Assembly: GCA_964570785.1 (NCBI GenBank)
Contig: CAZMZG010000003.1
Location: 1-64,000 of the forward strand
DNA: 64,000 bases
From: Thermatribacter sp964570785
Lineage (GTDB): Bacteria; Atribacterota; Atribacteria; Atribacterales; Thermatribacteraceae
Direction of reading: 5' to 3'
The stretch's first letter is position 1. Every line of letters starts with the position of its first letter. Under the pieces are notes generated by a model. It was not told where the DNA came from, ran no database searches, and saw only the letters and a list, made by a program, of their open reading frames with translations. Positions 35,047 through 43,026 of this stretch are shown here, piece after piece. The translations under genes and the position numbers were made by a program.

Positions 35047-35843
35047 TTATCATCGGAGAACGTATCAATGCTACACGTAAGCCTATAAGGGAGGCTTTGG
35101 AAAGAAAAGATGTGCAGTTTTTTGTTGAGGAGGCCAAAAAACAGGAACAGGCAGGAGCGCACTTTATAGATGTTAATGCTGGTACCGATGCCACTTCAGA
35201 AATTGAAAACCTACCCTGGTTGGTAGAAATAATTCAGGATGAGGTGGAAGTGCCTCTCTGCTTTGACTCTGCTAATGAGAAAGCGTTAGAGAGAGCTTTA
35301 AAAGTTTATAAAAAGAAAGGGTTGATTATTAACTCTTTTACGGCTGAGGAAGAAAAGATAAAAGCACTGCTACCCCTTGCTAAAGAGTGGAATGCTTACA
35401 TAGTTGGTCTGGCCATGGGTGAAGGGGGAATACCCCAGACTGGTGAGGAGCGCATGAAATTGGTAGATAAATTGCTGGAAGCTGTGCATCTCTATGGCAT
35501 CCCTGAGGAACGGCTTTTTATCGATCCTCTGGTTATTCCCGTTGGCACTGATTCTACTCAGGGGAAACTTTTTCTGGAAACTTTAAAGAGTATTAAAGAT
35601 AAGTTTCCTGAAGTGAAGACGGTTTGTGGTTTGTCCAATGTTTCTTTTGGTTTACCAAACAGGAGGCTTCTAAACAGAACTTTTGCAGTGCTTTGTCTTG
35701 CTTTTGGCCTGGATGCAGCAATTATAGACCCCTTGGATAAGGAATTGATGGCTTCCATTTATGCTACCGAAGTGCTTTTGGGAATTGATGAGTTTTGTAT
35801 GGGGTATCTTAACGCTTTCAGAGAGGGCAAGCTTAACCTTTAA
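35040..35843 (+). CDS. acsE: AcsE-like methyl-THF:corrinoid protein methyltransferase
   Basis: 267 residues, a pterin-binding TIM barrel of the dihydropteroate synthase superfamily. The start (IIIGERINATRKPI) and the motifs HFIDVNAGT, LCFDSAN, IINSFTAEEEKI, LFIDPLVIPV and GLSNVSFGLPNRRLLNRTF closely match AcsE of Moorella (262 residues) and MtgA. It transfers the methyl of 5-methyl-THF to a corrinoid protein. No carbon monoxide dehydrogenase/acetyl-CoA synthase genes are in the window; the corrinoid protein at 18.6 kb is a possible partner. The ATG has AGGAGG upstream and overlaps folC. Confidence 0.9.
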   Translation: MLIIIGERINATRKPIREALERKDVQFFVEEAKKQEQAGAHFIDVNAGTDATSEIENLPWLVEIIQDEVEVPLCFDSANEKALERALKVYKKKGLIINSFTAEEEKIKALLPLAKEWNAYIVGLAMGEGGIPQTGEERMKLVDKLLEAVHLYGIPEERLFIDPLVIPVGTDSTQGKLFLETLKSIKDKFPEVKTVCGLSNVSFGLPNRRLLNRTFAVLCLAFGLDAAIIDPLDKELMASIYATEVLLGIDEFCMGYLNAFREGKLNL

Positions 35844-35890
35844 AAGGCAATTGTGTTATTATAAAAGTGAAATAAAAAGAAAGGCTTTTA

Positions 35891-36751
35891 GTGTGTTGCT
35901 TTATGCGTAGAATGTGGTTTTTTGCAATTTTAATGCTTGTGTTGGGTATGGTTTTCCCTCTGGCAAGAGCGAGTGAGTTGTCTCCTGCTTTGGGAGTGTT
36001 GGACTATGCGCTCTGCAGAGGACTTGACCAGGACGGGCTTCCTCTGGAGCGCGTTGAGCAGTTCTCCACGGAGGATGGAAAAATAATCTGTTGGGTTTTT
36101 CTGGAAGAAGTTTCAGGTGGTGAAACTCTGCGCTGGGAGTTTATTTCACCCGAAGGAACAGTTTTTGAAAGTATTTTGGTAATTGAAGAACCCAAAAAAT
36201 ATATAGGAGCGCAGGGTATACTGGATCTTCTGTCTAATGCCTCAAAAATTGTTCCCGGAGAGTGGAAAGTCAAGTTTTATGTAAATGACTGTTTTGTTTT
36301 TGAGACCAGGTTTACCTTAATTGAAAGCAATGTGTTGGGTAGCAAAGATATTGACGAAGCAATTCAGCGCACCCTTCTTCTTTTGGAAGATTTTGGGTAC
36401 CAGGTTTTTAATATAGGTTTTTCAGAGGATAAGCAGGCTTTTGTTCAAATGCAAATGGTAAGCAAGAATCTCTCTCAAGCGGTGTGGAATCAAATCGGTT
36501 TCGGCTTTGAGTGCTTGCGCCGTCTTTTTCCGAAAGCTTCCTGGTTTCTGGTTCAACTCGTTATGGATGGAGAGTATGCCTTGAGTTTTCAGGTCAGAGC
36601 TCTTGATTTCTTGCTGTGGCGAGAAGGTAAATTAAGCGCAGACGAATTCTGGAAGAAAAAAGTAATTCGTTATGTTTATAATATAAGGGGAAAAAAAGAA
36701 ATAGAGGATGTCTCTCAGTTTTTCTTTGAGAAATTTGGAGTGGTGTATTGA
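35891..36751 (+). CDS. Unknown secreted protein
   Basis: 286 residues. I do not recognise a family. A signal peptide is clear: basic RR, a hydrophobic stretch FAILMLVLGMVFPL, then a likely cleavage after ARA. The mature protein has a beta-rich N-terminal region (about 40-140) and a more helical C-terminal part. The GTG at 35891 has AGAAAGG 6 bp upstream; an ATG at 35903 (MRRMW) is also possible. The next gene, also unrecognised, follows by 6 bp, so the two may act together. Confidence 0.65.
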   Translation: MCCFMRRMWFFAILMLVLGMVFPLARASELSPALGVLDYALCRGLDQDGLPLERVEQFSTEDGKIICWVFLEEVSGGETLRWEFISPEGTVFESILVIEEPKKYIGAQGILDLLSNASKIVPGEWKVKFYVNDCFVFETRFTLIESNVLGSKDIDEAIQRTLLLLEDFGYQVFNIGFSEDKQAFVQMQMVSKNLSQAVWNQIGFGFECLRRLFPKASWFLVQLVMDGEYALSFQVRALDFLLWREGKLSADEFWKKKVIRYVYNIRGKKEIEDVSQFFFEKFGVVY

Positions 36752-36757
36752 TAAGTT

Positions 36758-37573
36758 ATGCGCCGGGTTTTTAAAAAATTTGTTCCTGAAGATTTTCAAT
36801 ACCTGGCAAAGGTTTTTTCTAAACGGGGTACTTCGCACTTTTTAGATTTAGTTAAAGATGATTACCGGGTGCTGGATGTAGTTTTGGACGATGAAAATGT
36901 CTTTAAAAAGCTTGTCCTTGATGAACATCTTTTTTTGAAAGTAAGCCCTTATTTTTACTTTGAGCTTCTCCTGAGGCAAGCAATAAGGGACATTAAGCGG
37001 GAAAGCTACACCTTAGAGCGCATAGGATACAGGGAGCGAGTGCCTGTATTTGATGGCCCCAGAGTTATAGAAGCCGTTTCGAGAGAAGATATAAGAGATT
37101 ATCTGGTTGAGCTTCTGGTTTCTTTTGTGAAGGTGAGCAACATTACCATCTACATTCGCAAGGGTCAGGGTATATATCTCAAAAGGTCCATAAGTGATAT
37201 GGACTTTGATTTAATGCTTGAAATAGGCGAAAAAGCTGAGGAACCCTATCGCTTTATCTTTTTAAAGAGAGCTGGAGATATAGCGCTTTTTCTGAGTGGG
37301 GTTTTTCCGGAGCAATTGTTTGGTAGTCCTTTCCCTTTGCGCCGTAAGCCGTTTTTGCCTGTTTTAGTGAGTAGCGGCGAAGAGCTGGAAAGGAAGGGCA
37401 AGGAAGTTTATCGTCTTGCTGGACAAAGTAGGATTGCCCAGGAACACCAGCTGGATTCCACGCTCGACTTTCTTGCTAACCATTTTGAGGCAGTCAAAAA
37501 GCCTCTCAACGTCATGACCGACCGGTATCTTCACTTCAGGAAGTATGATATCTTTCGCCTTTTGCAAAACTGA
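36758..37573 (+). CDS. Unknown conserved-looking soluble protein
   Basis: 271 residues, no signal peptide or membrane helix, no cysteine motif, and no family I recognise. It is rich in charged and aromatic residues. A region near 118-150 (YLVELLVSFVKVSNITIYIRK) looks like an alternating helix and strand. Codon use and base composition match neighbours. It ends exactly against the convergent hydF gene. It probably shares a transcript with the secreted-protein gene upstream. Confidence 0.65.
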   Translation: MRRVFKKFVPEDFQYLAKVFSKRGTSHFLDLVKDDYRVLDVVLDDENVFKKLVLDEHLFLKVSPYFYFELLLRQAIRDIKRESYTLERIGYRERVPVFDGPRVIEAVSREDIRDYLVELLVSFVKVSNITIYIRKGQGIYLKRSISDMDFDLMLEIGEKAEEPYRFIFLKRAGDIALFLSGVFPEQLFGSPFPLRRKPFLPVLVSSGEELERKGKEVYRLAGQSRIAQEHQLDSTLDFLANHFEAVKKPLNVMTDRYLHFRKYDIFRLLQN

Positions 37574-38833
37574 TCACAGCGACCATTTTCCACCTATTCG
37601 ATTGAAAGCACTGGTTGGAAAGTTTGTGAACTGCAGTTTTACTTGCATTTCAGGAAAAACTTCAAGCACCTTAGGGAAGAGCCCCTGCAGGTAAGCAATG
37701 GTTATTCCATAGTTGGTAATGGGTACGTTTTCTCTTTTCGCAGTCAGTATGCGGTAATACATTTCCTTAGGGTTTAGCATGCAGGCTCCACAGTGAATTA
37801 TCAACTGGTACTGGGAAAGGTTTTCTGGAAAACTCGCCCCAACATTTACATCAATTTTTAGCTCAAAACCCAGCTTTTGTCTGAGCCAACGCGGTATTTT
37901 TATTCTTCCAATATCATCAGGCATAGGATGATGGGTACAGGCTTCTGAAATCAAAACTTTATCTCCAGGCTTGAGTCTTTCGATAGCTTCTACTCCTTCT
38001 ACAAAAGTCAAGAGATCTCCTTTGTAGCGAGCAAAAAGGATTGAAAAGCTGGTAAGAGGTATTCCTGAAGGCACTGCACCCGCTACCTTATGAAATACCT
38101 GGGAGTCAGTAACTACCATGCGAGGTGGTTTTTTCAGCCCTTGCAAGGTTTCGACCAGTTCTCTTTCCTTGGTGATTACAGCTATTGCTTCTGAATCAAG
38201 TAACTCTCGAATGGTCTGTACCTGGGGAAGGATTAGTCTGCCCTTGGGGGCTCCAAGATCTATAGGTACCACCAGCACCACTATGTCCCCAGTGGCCACT
38301 AGGTCTTTGATCAAAGGTTTTTCCTGGTAAGAACGTTGCAGTATGGATATCAAAGCTTTTTTCAGTTCTTCTATGCCTTCCCCAGTTCTGGCACTTACTC
38401 TGAAGGTAGGTATCTGGTGGTCAATCAAAATATTGGCATTAGCTTCCAGGTCGATTTTATTTTGCACCCCAATAACGGTTATACCGTTCTCTTTTAGAAG
38501 TTCAATTAGCTGTTTTTCGAAAGTAAAATCTGAAGCATAGTCCCATACTACGAGTGCCAGATCGCAACGTCTCAATATCTCCAGGGTCTTCTTTTTGCGG
38601 AGTTCCCCCAGGAAGCCCTCATCATCCAGGCCCGCTGTGTCGATAAGGGTTACTGGCCCAAAAGGGAGGAGTTCGACAGCCTTGAAAACGGGATCAGTGG
38701 TAGTTCCGGGTACTTCCGATACAATGGCTACCTCCTGCTGGGTGAGGGCGTTGATCAAAGAAGATTTGCCAGCGTTTCTCCTGCCAAAAATACCTATGTG
38801 GGGCCTTAGACCGCGTGGTGTTGTTTGCTTCAA
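37574..38833 (-). CDS. hydF: [FeFe]-hydrogenase maturation GTPase HydF
   Basis: 419 residues. HydF is the scaffold on which the diiron subcluster made by HydE and HydG is assembled before transfer to the hydrogenase. The GTPase domain has G1 GRRNAGKSS (17-25), G3 DTAG (65-68) and G4 NKID. The C-terminal cluster site has C299 and H301 (CTHH), then H347-C348-X2-C351 (HCGAC), the HydF hallmark. The TTG start (AGAGGTG upstream) overlaps the stop of aspA by 4 bp. HydE, HydG and the hydrogenase itself are not in the window, but an [FeFe]-hydrogenase elsewhere in the genome is implied. Confidence 0.96.
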   Translation of the reverse strand: MKQTTPRGLRPHIGIFGRRNAGKSSLINALTQQEVAIVSEVPGTTTDPVFKAVELLPFGPVTLIDTAGLDDEGFLGELRKKKTLEILRRCDLALVVWDYASDFTFEKQLIELLKENGITVIGVQNKIDLEANANILIDHQIPTFRVSARTGEGIEELKKALISILQRSYQEKPLIKDLVATGDIVVLVVPIDLGAPKGRLILPQVQTIRELLDSEAIAVITKERELVETLQGLKKPPRMVVTDSQVFHKVAGAVPSGIPLTSFSILFARYKGDLLTFVEGVEAIERLKPGDKVLISEACTHHPMPDDIGRIKIPRWLRQKLGFELKIDVNVGASFPENLSQYQLIIHCGACMLNPKEMYYRILTAKRENVPITNYGITIAYLQGLFPKVLEVFPEMQVKLQFTNFPTSAFNRIGGKWSL

Positions 38834-40257
38834 GGTTTTTTCACCTCTACTTTCCCGAAACCTGGAATTCCGGGTCTTGAAATTTCTAAAGGATTTAAGA
38901 TGTTTTTCAGCTCTTCCTCAGAAAAGATTTTCCGTTCGATCAGAAAATCTCTGAAATTTTTGCCTTCTCTAAAGCATTCCTGAACCAGCTCTGAAGTGCG
39001 CTCATGGCCCAGGTAGGGGACTATGCAGGTTGCTAAAGCGAAGCTTTTTTCGAGCAACTTGCTACAACGTTCCTGATTGACTTTTACTCCTCGTAGGCAT
39101 TTTTCCGTAAAGGCGTTTATACTCAATTTGAGTTCTTCTACCATTTCCAGTATGTGATTGGCAATAAAAGGTCCAAGATGGTTCAACTCCAGTTGCCCAC
39201 TAGAGCAGTAAAAAGCTATGGTCTGATCTTTGCCCATTATATCTATGGCGATTCCCTCTATATATTCGCACATAACAGGGTTGACTTTTCCAGGCATTAT
39301 CGAGGATCCTTCCTGCAGGGGGGGTAAGTTGATTTCGTTAATACCGGCTCGTGGACCCATGGATAGAAGACGCAGGTCATTAACTATTTTACGCAAGTTA
39401 ACGGCTAGTGAGCGCAAGAGGCCCGATACCTCGGAGAAAACATCCAGATTCTGGGTGTTTTCGAAAAGATTCATGGCTTTGGCCAGGGGTAGGCCAGTTA
39501 TTTCATTCAAATAGACGATTGCTCTGGCAATGTATTCAGGGTGGGCATTCAGACCGGTTCCTACCGCAGTTCCACCGAGATTAACTTCTTTTATTCGCTC
39601 TCTGCTTTTCCAGAGTCTCCAGCGGTCACGGGCGATAGCTTCGGCAAAGGCACCAAATTCCATTCCCAGAGTAATGGGTACGGCATCCTGAAGCTCGGTT
39701 CGTCCCACTTTTAGTACTGAAGCAAACTCTTTTTCTTTTTGCTGGAGTGCTTCCTGGAGGTTGATTATTTCTTTTTCCAGCTCTTCAAGCTGCCAGAGCG
39801 TAGCTACCTTAACTGCAGTCATGAAAGTGTCGTTGGTGGATTGACTCAAGTTTACATTGTCAAAGGGGTTAACCACCTGATAATTCCCTTTGGCGTAGCC
39901 AAGTATTTCCAGAGCACGATTGGCCAGTATTTCGTTGATGTTCATGTTGAGAGAGGTTCCAGCTCCACCCTGAAAGATGGGCACGATAACTTCTTCGTTG
40001 AATCTGCCTTCCATACCTTCCTCACAGGCTTTCAATATGGCGTTGCCTACTCTTTCTTCAAGAAGACCTACTTCCATGTTGGCCTTGGTGCAGGACCATT
40101 TCACGGCAAAGTAGGCTTTGATCAGAGGGAAAGGAACCCTTTTTTGGAAAGGAAAGTTGTCTCTAGCTCTTTTGGAATGAATGCCCCAGTAAGCATTTTG
40201 AGGTATCGGCTCTTCTCCTAAAAGGTCCTTTTCTTTCCGAAAGATTTCTTTTTTCAA
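38830..40257 (-). CDS. aspA: Aspartate ammonia-lyase
   Basis: 475 residues from a TTG at 40257 with AGAGG 8 bp upstream; the frame is open for another 97 codons upstream, but that part has no homology-like features and would overlap the divergent promoter region. It converts aspartate to fumarate and ammonia. Family motifs are EKDLLGEEPIPQNAYWG, GGAGTSLNMNINE and the signature GSSIMPGKVNP. The first of these fits aspartase better than fumarase (which usually reads MG rather than LLG). It is coupled to hydF by a 4-bp overlap, a pairing that may supply ammonium for the bridging ligand of the hydrogenase cluster (inference). Confidence 0.92.
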   Translation of the reverse strand: MKKEIFRKEKDLLGEEPIPQNAYWGIHSKRARDNFPFQKRVPFPLIKAYFAVKWSCTKANMEVGLLEERVGNAILKACEEGMEGRFNEEVIVPIFQGGAGTSLNMNINEILANRALEILGYAKGNYQVVNPFDNVNLSQSTNDTFMTAVKVATLWQLEELEKEIINLQEALQQKEKEFASVLKVGRTELQDAVPITLGMEFGAFAEAIARDRWRLWKSRERIKEVNLGGTAVGTGLNAHPEYIARAIVYLNEITGLPLAKAMNLFENTQNLDVFSEVSGLLRSLAVNLRKIVNDLRLLSMGPRAGINEINLPPLQEGSSIMPGKVNPVMCEYIEGIAIDIMGKDQTIAFYCSSGQLELNHLGPFIANHILEMVEELKLSINAFTEKCLRGVKVNQERCSKLLEKSFALATCIVPYLGHERTSELVQECFREGKNFRDFLIERKIFSEEELKNILNPLEISRPGIPGFGKVEVKKP

Positions 40258-40359
40258 ATTTTCAACCTCTTTTCTACTCGATGTTGTGTTTCTTTTTATT
40301 TTAAGAAAACCAGGCAAACTTCTTTTCATTTCAGGTCTGGCAGAAGGAAACGAAAATAT

Positions 40360-40365
40360 TATAAT
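40360..40365 (+). promoter_or_regulatory. Possible -10 element
   Basis: A perfect TATAAT lies 21 bp before the TTG start of the small unknown gene. No good -35 is seen at the expected distance (around 40337-40342). Confidence 0.3.
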
Positions 40366-40386
40366 AGTATTCAGGGGGGGAATAAA

Positions 40387-40746
40387 TTGGAAGATAAAGT
40401 TCCTAAGGGAAGGTTGTTTCGTAATTATGTGGAGGAAAATTACGCTTTTGGTGAGTTTGCTCTTGTCAGAGTGCGTGGAGATAGGGCCGAGGTGGGTTTT
40501 GTCCTTGCCGAAGAAGATGTCTCTAAATGGCCAGAGCTTCAGCGCCAAACTCTGGATATGGCCAATTATTTAATGCGCAGAATTAAAGAAGAAGGACTTT
40601 CGGAGCTGGCAATTGCAGGAGTGGGCAAAGATTTGGATTTTTTTACCGTATCCATAGTGGTGGATCTGACAGGAATGAAGAAAGAAGAGATTTTCGCTCT
40701 GGCGAGAAAAGTGATGGATATATTGCAAGAAATCAATCCCTATTAG
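40387..40746 (+). CDS. Small unknown protein
   Basis: 119 residues, soluble, with mixed alpha/beta character and no motif that I recognise. The TTG start is supported by GGGGGG at 40375-40380 (6 bp spacing). The C-terminal half alternates strand-like (FFTVSIVVDL) and helix-like (KKEEIFALARKVMDIL) stretches. It is divergent from aspA and 43 bp upstream of the oxidoreductase gene. Confidence 0.6.
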   Translation: MEDKVPKGRLFRNYVEENYAFGEFALVRVRGDRAEVGFVLAEEDVSKWPELQRQTLDMANYLMRRIKEEGLSELAIAGVGKDLDFFTVSIVVDLTGMKKEEIFALARKVMDILQEINPY

Positions 40747-40789
40747 TTGGGGTGAGGGGGCAATTTGAATTTGAAAGGAGGCGTTTTGG

Positions 40790-41989
40790 ATGGCTGAGAA
40801 GGTTGGATTTGTGACCATGGGTGAGAAAAAGGGGGTAACCAAAGATATTCCCGAGCTGGGCATTGGCATGCTGGGCTATGCTTTTATGGGTAAAGCGCAT
40901 ACCAATGCTTATAAGAAGTACTCTTATATTTTCTGGCCTCCAATTGCTTTCCCCCGGCTGGTTGCGATATGTGGGCGAAATGAGGAAGCAGTTAAAGAAG
41001 CGAAGATCCGCTATGGGTACGAAAAGTACTATACTGACTGGAGGGCGATGCTTCAAGATAGTGAAGTGCAAATCTTTGATAATAGTGGGCCTAACAATTT
41101 GCATGCTGAACCTTGTATTGAAGCTTTGAAACTGGGGAAACATGTTTTTTGTGAAAAGCCACTTGCTGCTACTGCTGAGGAAGCTCAAAAAATGTGGGAA
41201 GCGGCAAAAGCTTCTCCAGCTAAAGCGATGGTTTGTTTTAATTATCGTTTCGTTCCTGCCTTGCGTCTGGCCAAGGAACTGATAAAAGAGGGAAGGCTGG
41301 GAGAGATATACCATTTCCGTGCTCAGTATTTACAAGAGTGGATTATGGATCCCAATTTCCCAGCTGTATGGAGATTGCAAAGAGGAGTGTCTGGCTCTGG
41401 GGCTCTTGGAGACCTTGGTTCCCACATCATAGATCTGGCGCGTTTTCTGGTAGGAGAAATTGCTTCGGTAAGTGCTCTGACCCGTACTTTTATTAAAGAG
41501 CGCCCTTCTCTTGAGGATCCCCAGAAGAAGGTTTCTGTTGATGTGGATGATGCCTTTGTGGCTATCGTTGAATTTGAAGGGGGTGCCATTGGTACTCTGG
41601 AAGCTTCTCGATTTTGCGGTGGGCGCAAGAACTATCAGGTGATAGAAATCAACGGTTCTAAAGGAAGTTTGCGTTTTAACCTGGAGCGACTTAACGAACT
41701 TGAGGTGTATCTGGTTGATGAAGAACCAAGAGTTGTGCGCGGTTTCCACGACGTGCTGGTTACAGAAAGCTATCATCCTTTTTATGATAAATGGTGGCCT
41801 CATGGTCACATTATTGGTTGGGAACACACTTTTATACACGCCATAGCGCACTTCCTGGATGCTGTGGTAAATAACCGTTCTATTGCTCCCTATGGAGCTA
41901 CTTTTGAAGATGGATACCGCTGTGCTCTGGTTTGTGATACTATTTTAAAATCCGCGGAAACTGGGAAGAAAGAGTTGATACAGTACTAG
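40790..41989 (+). CDS. Gfo/Idh/MocA family oxidoreductase
   Basis: 399 residues. The N-terminal Rossmann domain starts near 20 with GIGMLGYAFMGKAH; the conserved CEKPLA (catalytic lysine) follows near 120. The C-terminal domain has GALGDLGSHIIDLARF and GGAIGTLEASRF. Members oxidise or reduce sugars, inositols and related compounds with NAD(P). The ATG has AAAGGAGG upstream. The substrate cannot be predicted; it may be linked to the DUF4432 epimerase-fold protein only by chemistry, not by location. A terminator hairpin follows. Confidence 0.92.
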   Translation: MAEKVGFVTMGEKKGVTKDIPELGIGMLGYAFMGKAHTNAYKKYSYIFWPPIAFPRLVAICGRNEEAVKEAKIRYGYEKYYTDWRAMLQDSEVQIFDNSGPNNLHAEPCIEALKLGKHVFCEKPLAATAEEAQKMWEAAKASPAKAMVCFNYRFVPALRLAKELIKEGRLGEIYHFRAQYLQEWIMDPNFPAVWRLQRGVSGSGALGDLGSHIIDLARFLVGEIASVSALTRTFIKERPSLEDPQKKVSVDVDDAFVAIVEFEGGAIGTLEASRFCGGRKNYQVIEINGSKGSLRFNLERLNELEVYLVDEEPRVVRGFHDVLVTESYHPFYDKWWPHGHIIGWEHTFIHAIAHFLDAVVNNRSIAPYGATFEDGYRCALVCDTILKSAETGKKELIQY

Positions 41990-41994
41990 AGACC

Positions 41995-42024
41995 AAAAGG
42001 CACGGAGAAAACTCCGTGCCTTTT
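41995..42024 (+). terminator. Intrinsic terminator
   Basis: A perfect 13-bp stem (AAAAGGCACGGAG and its complement) with an AAAA loop, ending in TTTT. It follows the oxidoreductase stop by 6 bp. The Shine-Dalgarno site of purS begins directly after the stem, so the hairpin could also act as a leader structure for the pur genes. Confidence 0.75.
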
Positions 42025-42038
42025 GAAGGAGGAGTAGT

Positions 42039-42293
42039 ATGAAATATCGGGGTAAGGTAATAGTTACTTTAAAGGGTGGGGTTTTCGACCCCCAGGGAGT
42101 CACTATTAAGAACGCCTTACATTCACTTTCTTTTGAAAATGTAGAGGAAGTCAAGACAGGTAAGTTCTTTGAGGTCCTGTTTTGTGCTGAAAGCGATGCT
42201 GAGGCTGAGAAGCTTCTGAAAGAGATGTGTCGTCAACTTCTGGCTAATCCCATTATTGAGGACTTTTCTTTCTCTTTAGAAAAAATGCAGTAA
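42039..42293 (+). CDS. purS: Phosphoribosylformylglycinamidine synthase subunit PurS
   Basis: 84 residues, full length. PurS bridges PurQ and PurL in the three-part FGAM synthase of purine synthesis. Typical features are VTLKGGVFDPQG, then a LSF.NV.EVKTGKFFEV segment. AAGGAGGAG lies just upstream of the ATG. It is the first gene of the purS-purQ-purL-purF run. Confidence 0.95.
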   Translation: MKYRGKVIVTLKGGVFDPQGVTIKNALHSLSFENVEEVKTGKFFEVLFCAESDAEAEKLLKEMCRQLLANPIIEDFSFSLEKMQ

Positions 42294-42303
42294 GGAGCAG
42301 ACT

Positions 42304-43026
42304 ATGCGTTTTGGAGTTGTCGTTTTTCCTGGTTCTAACTGTGATCGAGATTGCTTTCATGTTTTAGGTGAGGTGTTAGGAGTAGAGACCGTATATCTTT
42401 GGCACGCAGAAAGGGATTTGAAAGATTGCGATTGTATTGTACTGCCGGGCGGGTTTAGCTATGGTGATTACTTGCGAGCTGGCGCCATAGCCGCTTACGC
42501 TCCTATAATGCTCAGCATTCGAGAGTTTGCTGAACAAGGAGGGCTGGTTCTGGGTATTTGCAATGGTTTTCAGATTCTCGTTGAGGCTGGCCTATTGCCT
42601 GGGGTACTTTTGCCCAACACCAGCGGTCATTTTATATGTCGCTGGGTTTATCTTAGGGTAGAGAATAATCGGACGCCCTTTACCAGAATGTACTCTCAGG
42701 GAGAGGTTGTTAGAATGCCAATTGCGCACCAGCAAGGTAATTTTTTTGTTCCCCATTCTATATTTGAAGAGTTGGAACAAAAAAATTTAATTGCATTCAG
42801 GTATTGTAATGCTCAGGGTGGAATCAGCTCAGATGCTAATCCTAACGGTTCTGTGGGAAATATCGCCGGGGTGATTTCGCCTTCGGGGAACGTGCTGGGT
42901 ATGATGCCTCACCCCGAACGCTGTGCAGAATCAATTCTGGGTTCAGAAGACGGAAAGAAAGTTTTTCAATCTATTATTAGATGGTTGGAGGAGAAAAAGT
43001 GCAGCAAAGAAGCAGTAAAGAAATAG
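42304..43026 (+). CDS. purQ: Phosphoribosylformylglycinamidine synthase subunit PurQ (glutaminase)
   Basis: 240 residues, class I glutamine amidotransferase. The catalytic cysteine is C86 in GICNGFQ, with H203 and E205 in PHPERCAE completing the triad. The start VVVFPGSNCDRD is typical. It supplies ammonia to PurL. Its 3' end overlaps the purL start by 28 bp, with the purL ribosome-binding site inside its coding region. Confidence 0.96.
   Translation: MRFGVVVFPGSNCDRDCFHVLGEVLGVETVYLWHAERDLKDCDCIVLPGGFSYGDYLRAGAIAAYAPIMLSIREFAEQGGLVLGICNGFQILVEAGLLPGVLLPNTSGHFICRWVYLRVENNRTPFTRMYSQGEVVRMPIAHQQGNFFVPHSIFEELEQKNLIAFRYCNAQGGISSDANPNGSVGNIAGVISPSGNVLGMMPHPERCAESILGSEDGKKVFQSIIRWLEEKKCSKEAVKK

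Noticed and set aside
40258..40548. Upstream in-frame extension of aspA (97 codons)
   Set aside because: No family similarity, it would run into the divergent gene, and a TTG with a good Shine-Dalgarno site lies where aspartases normally begin.
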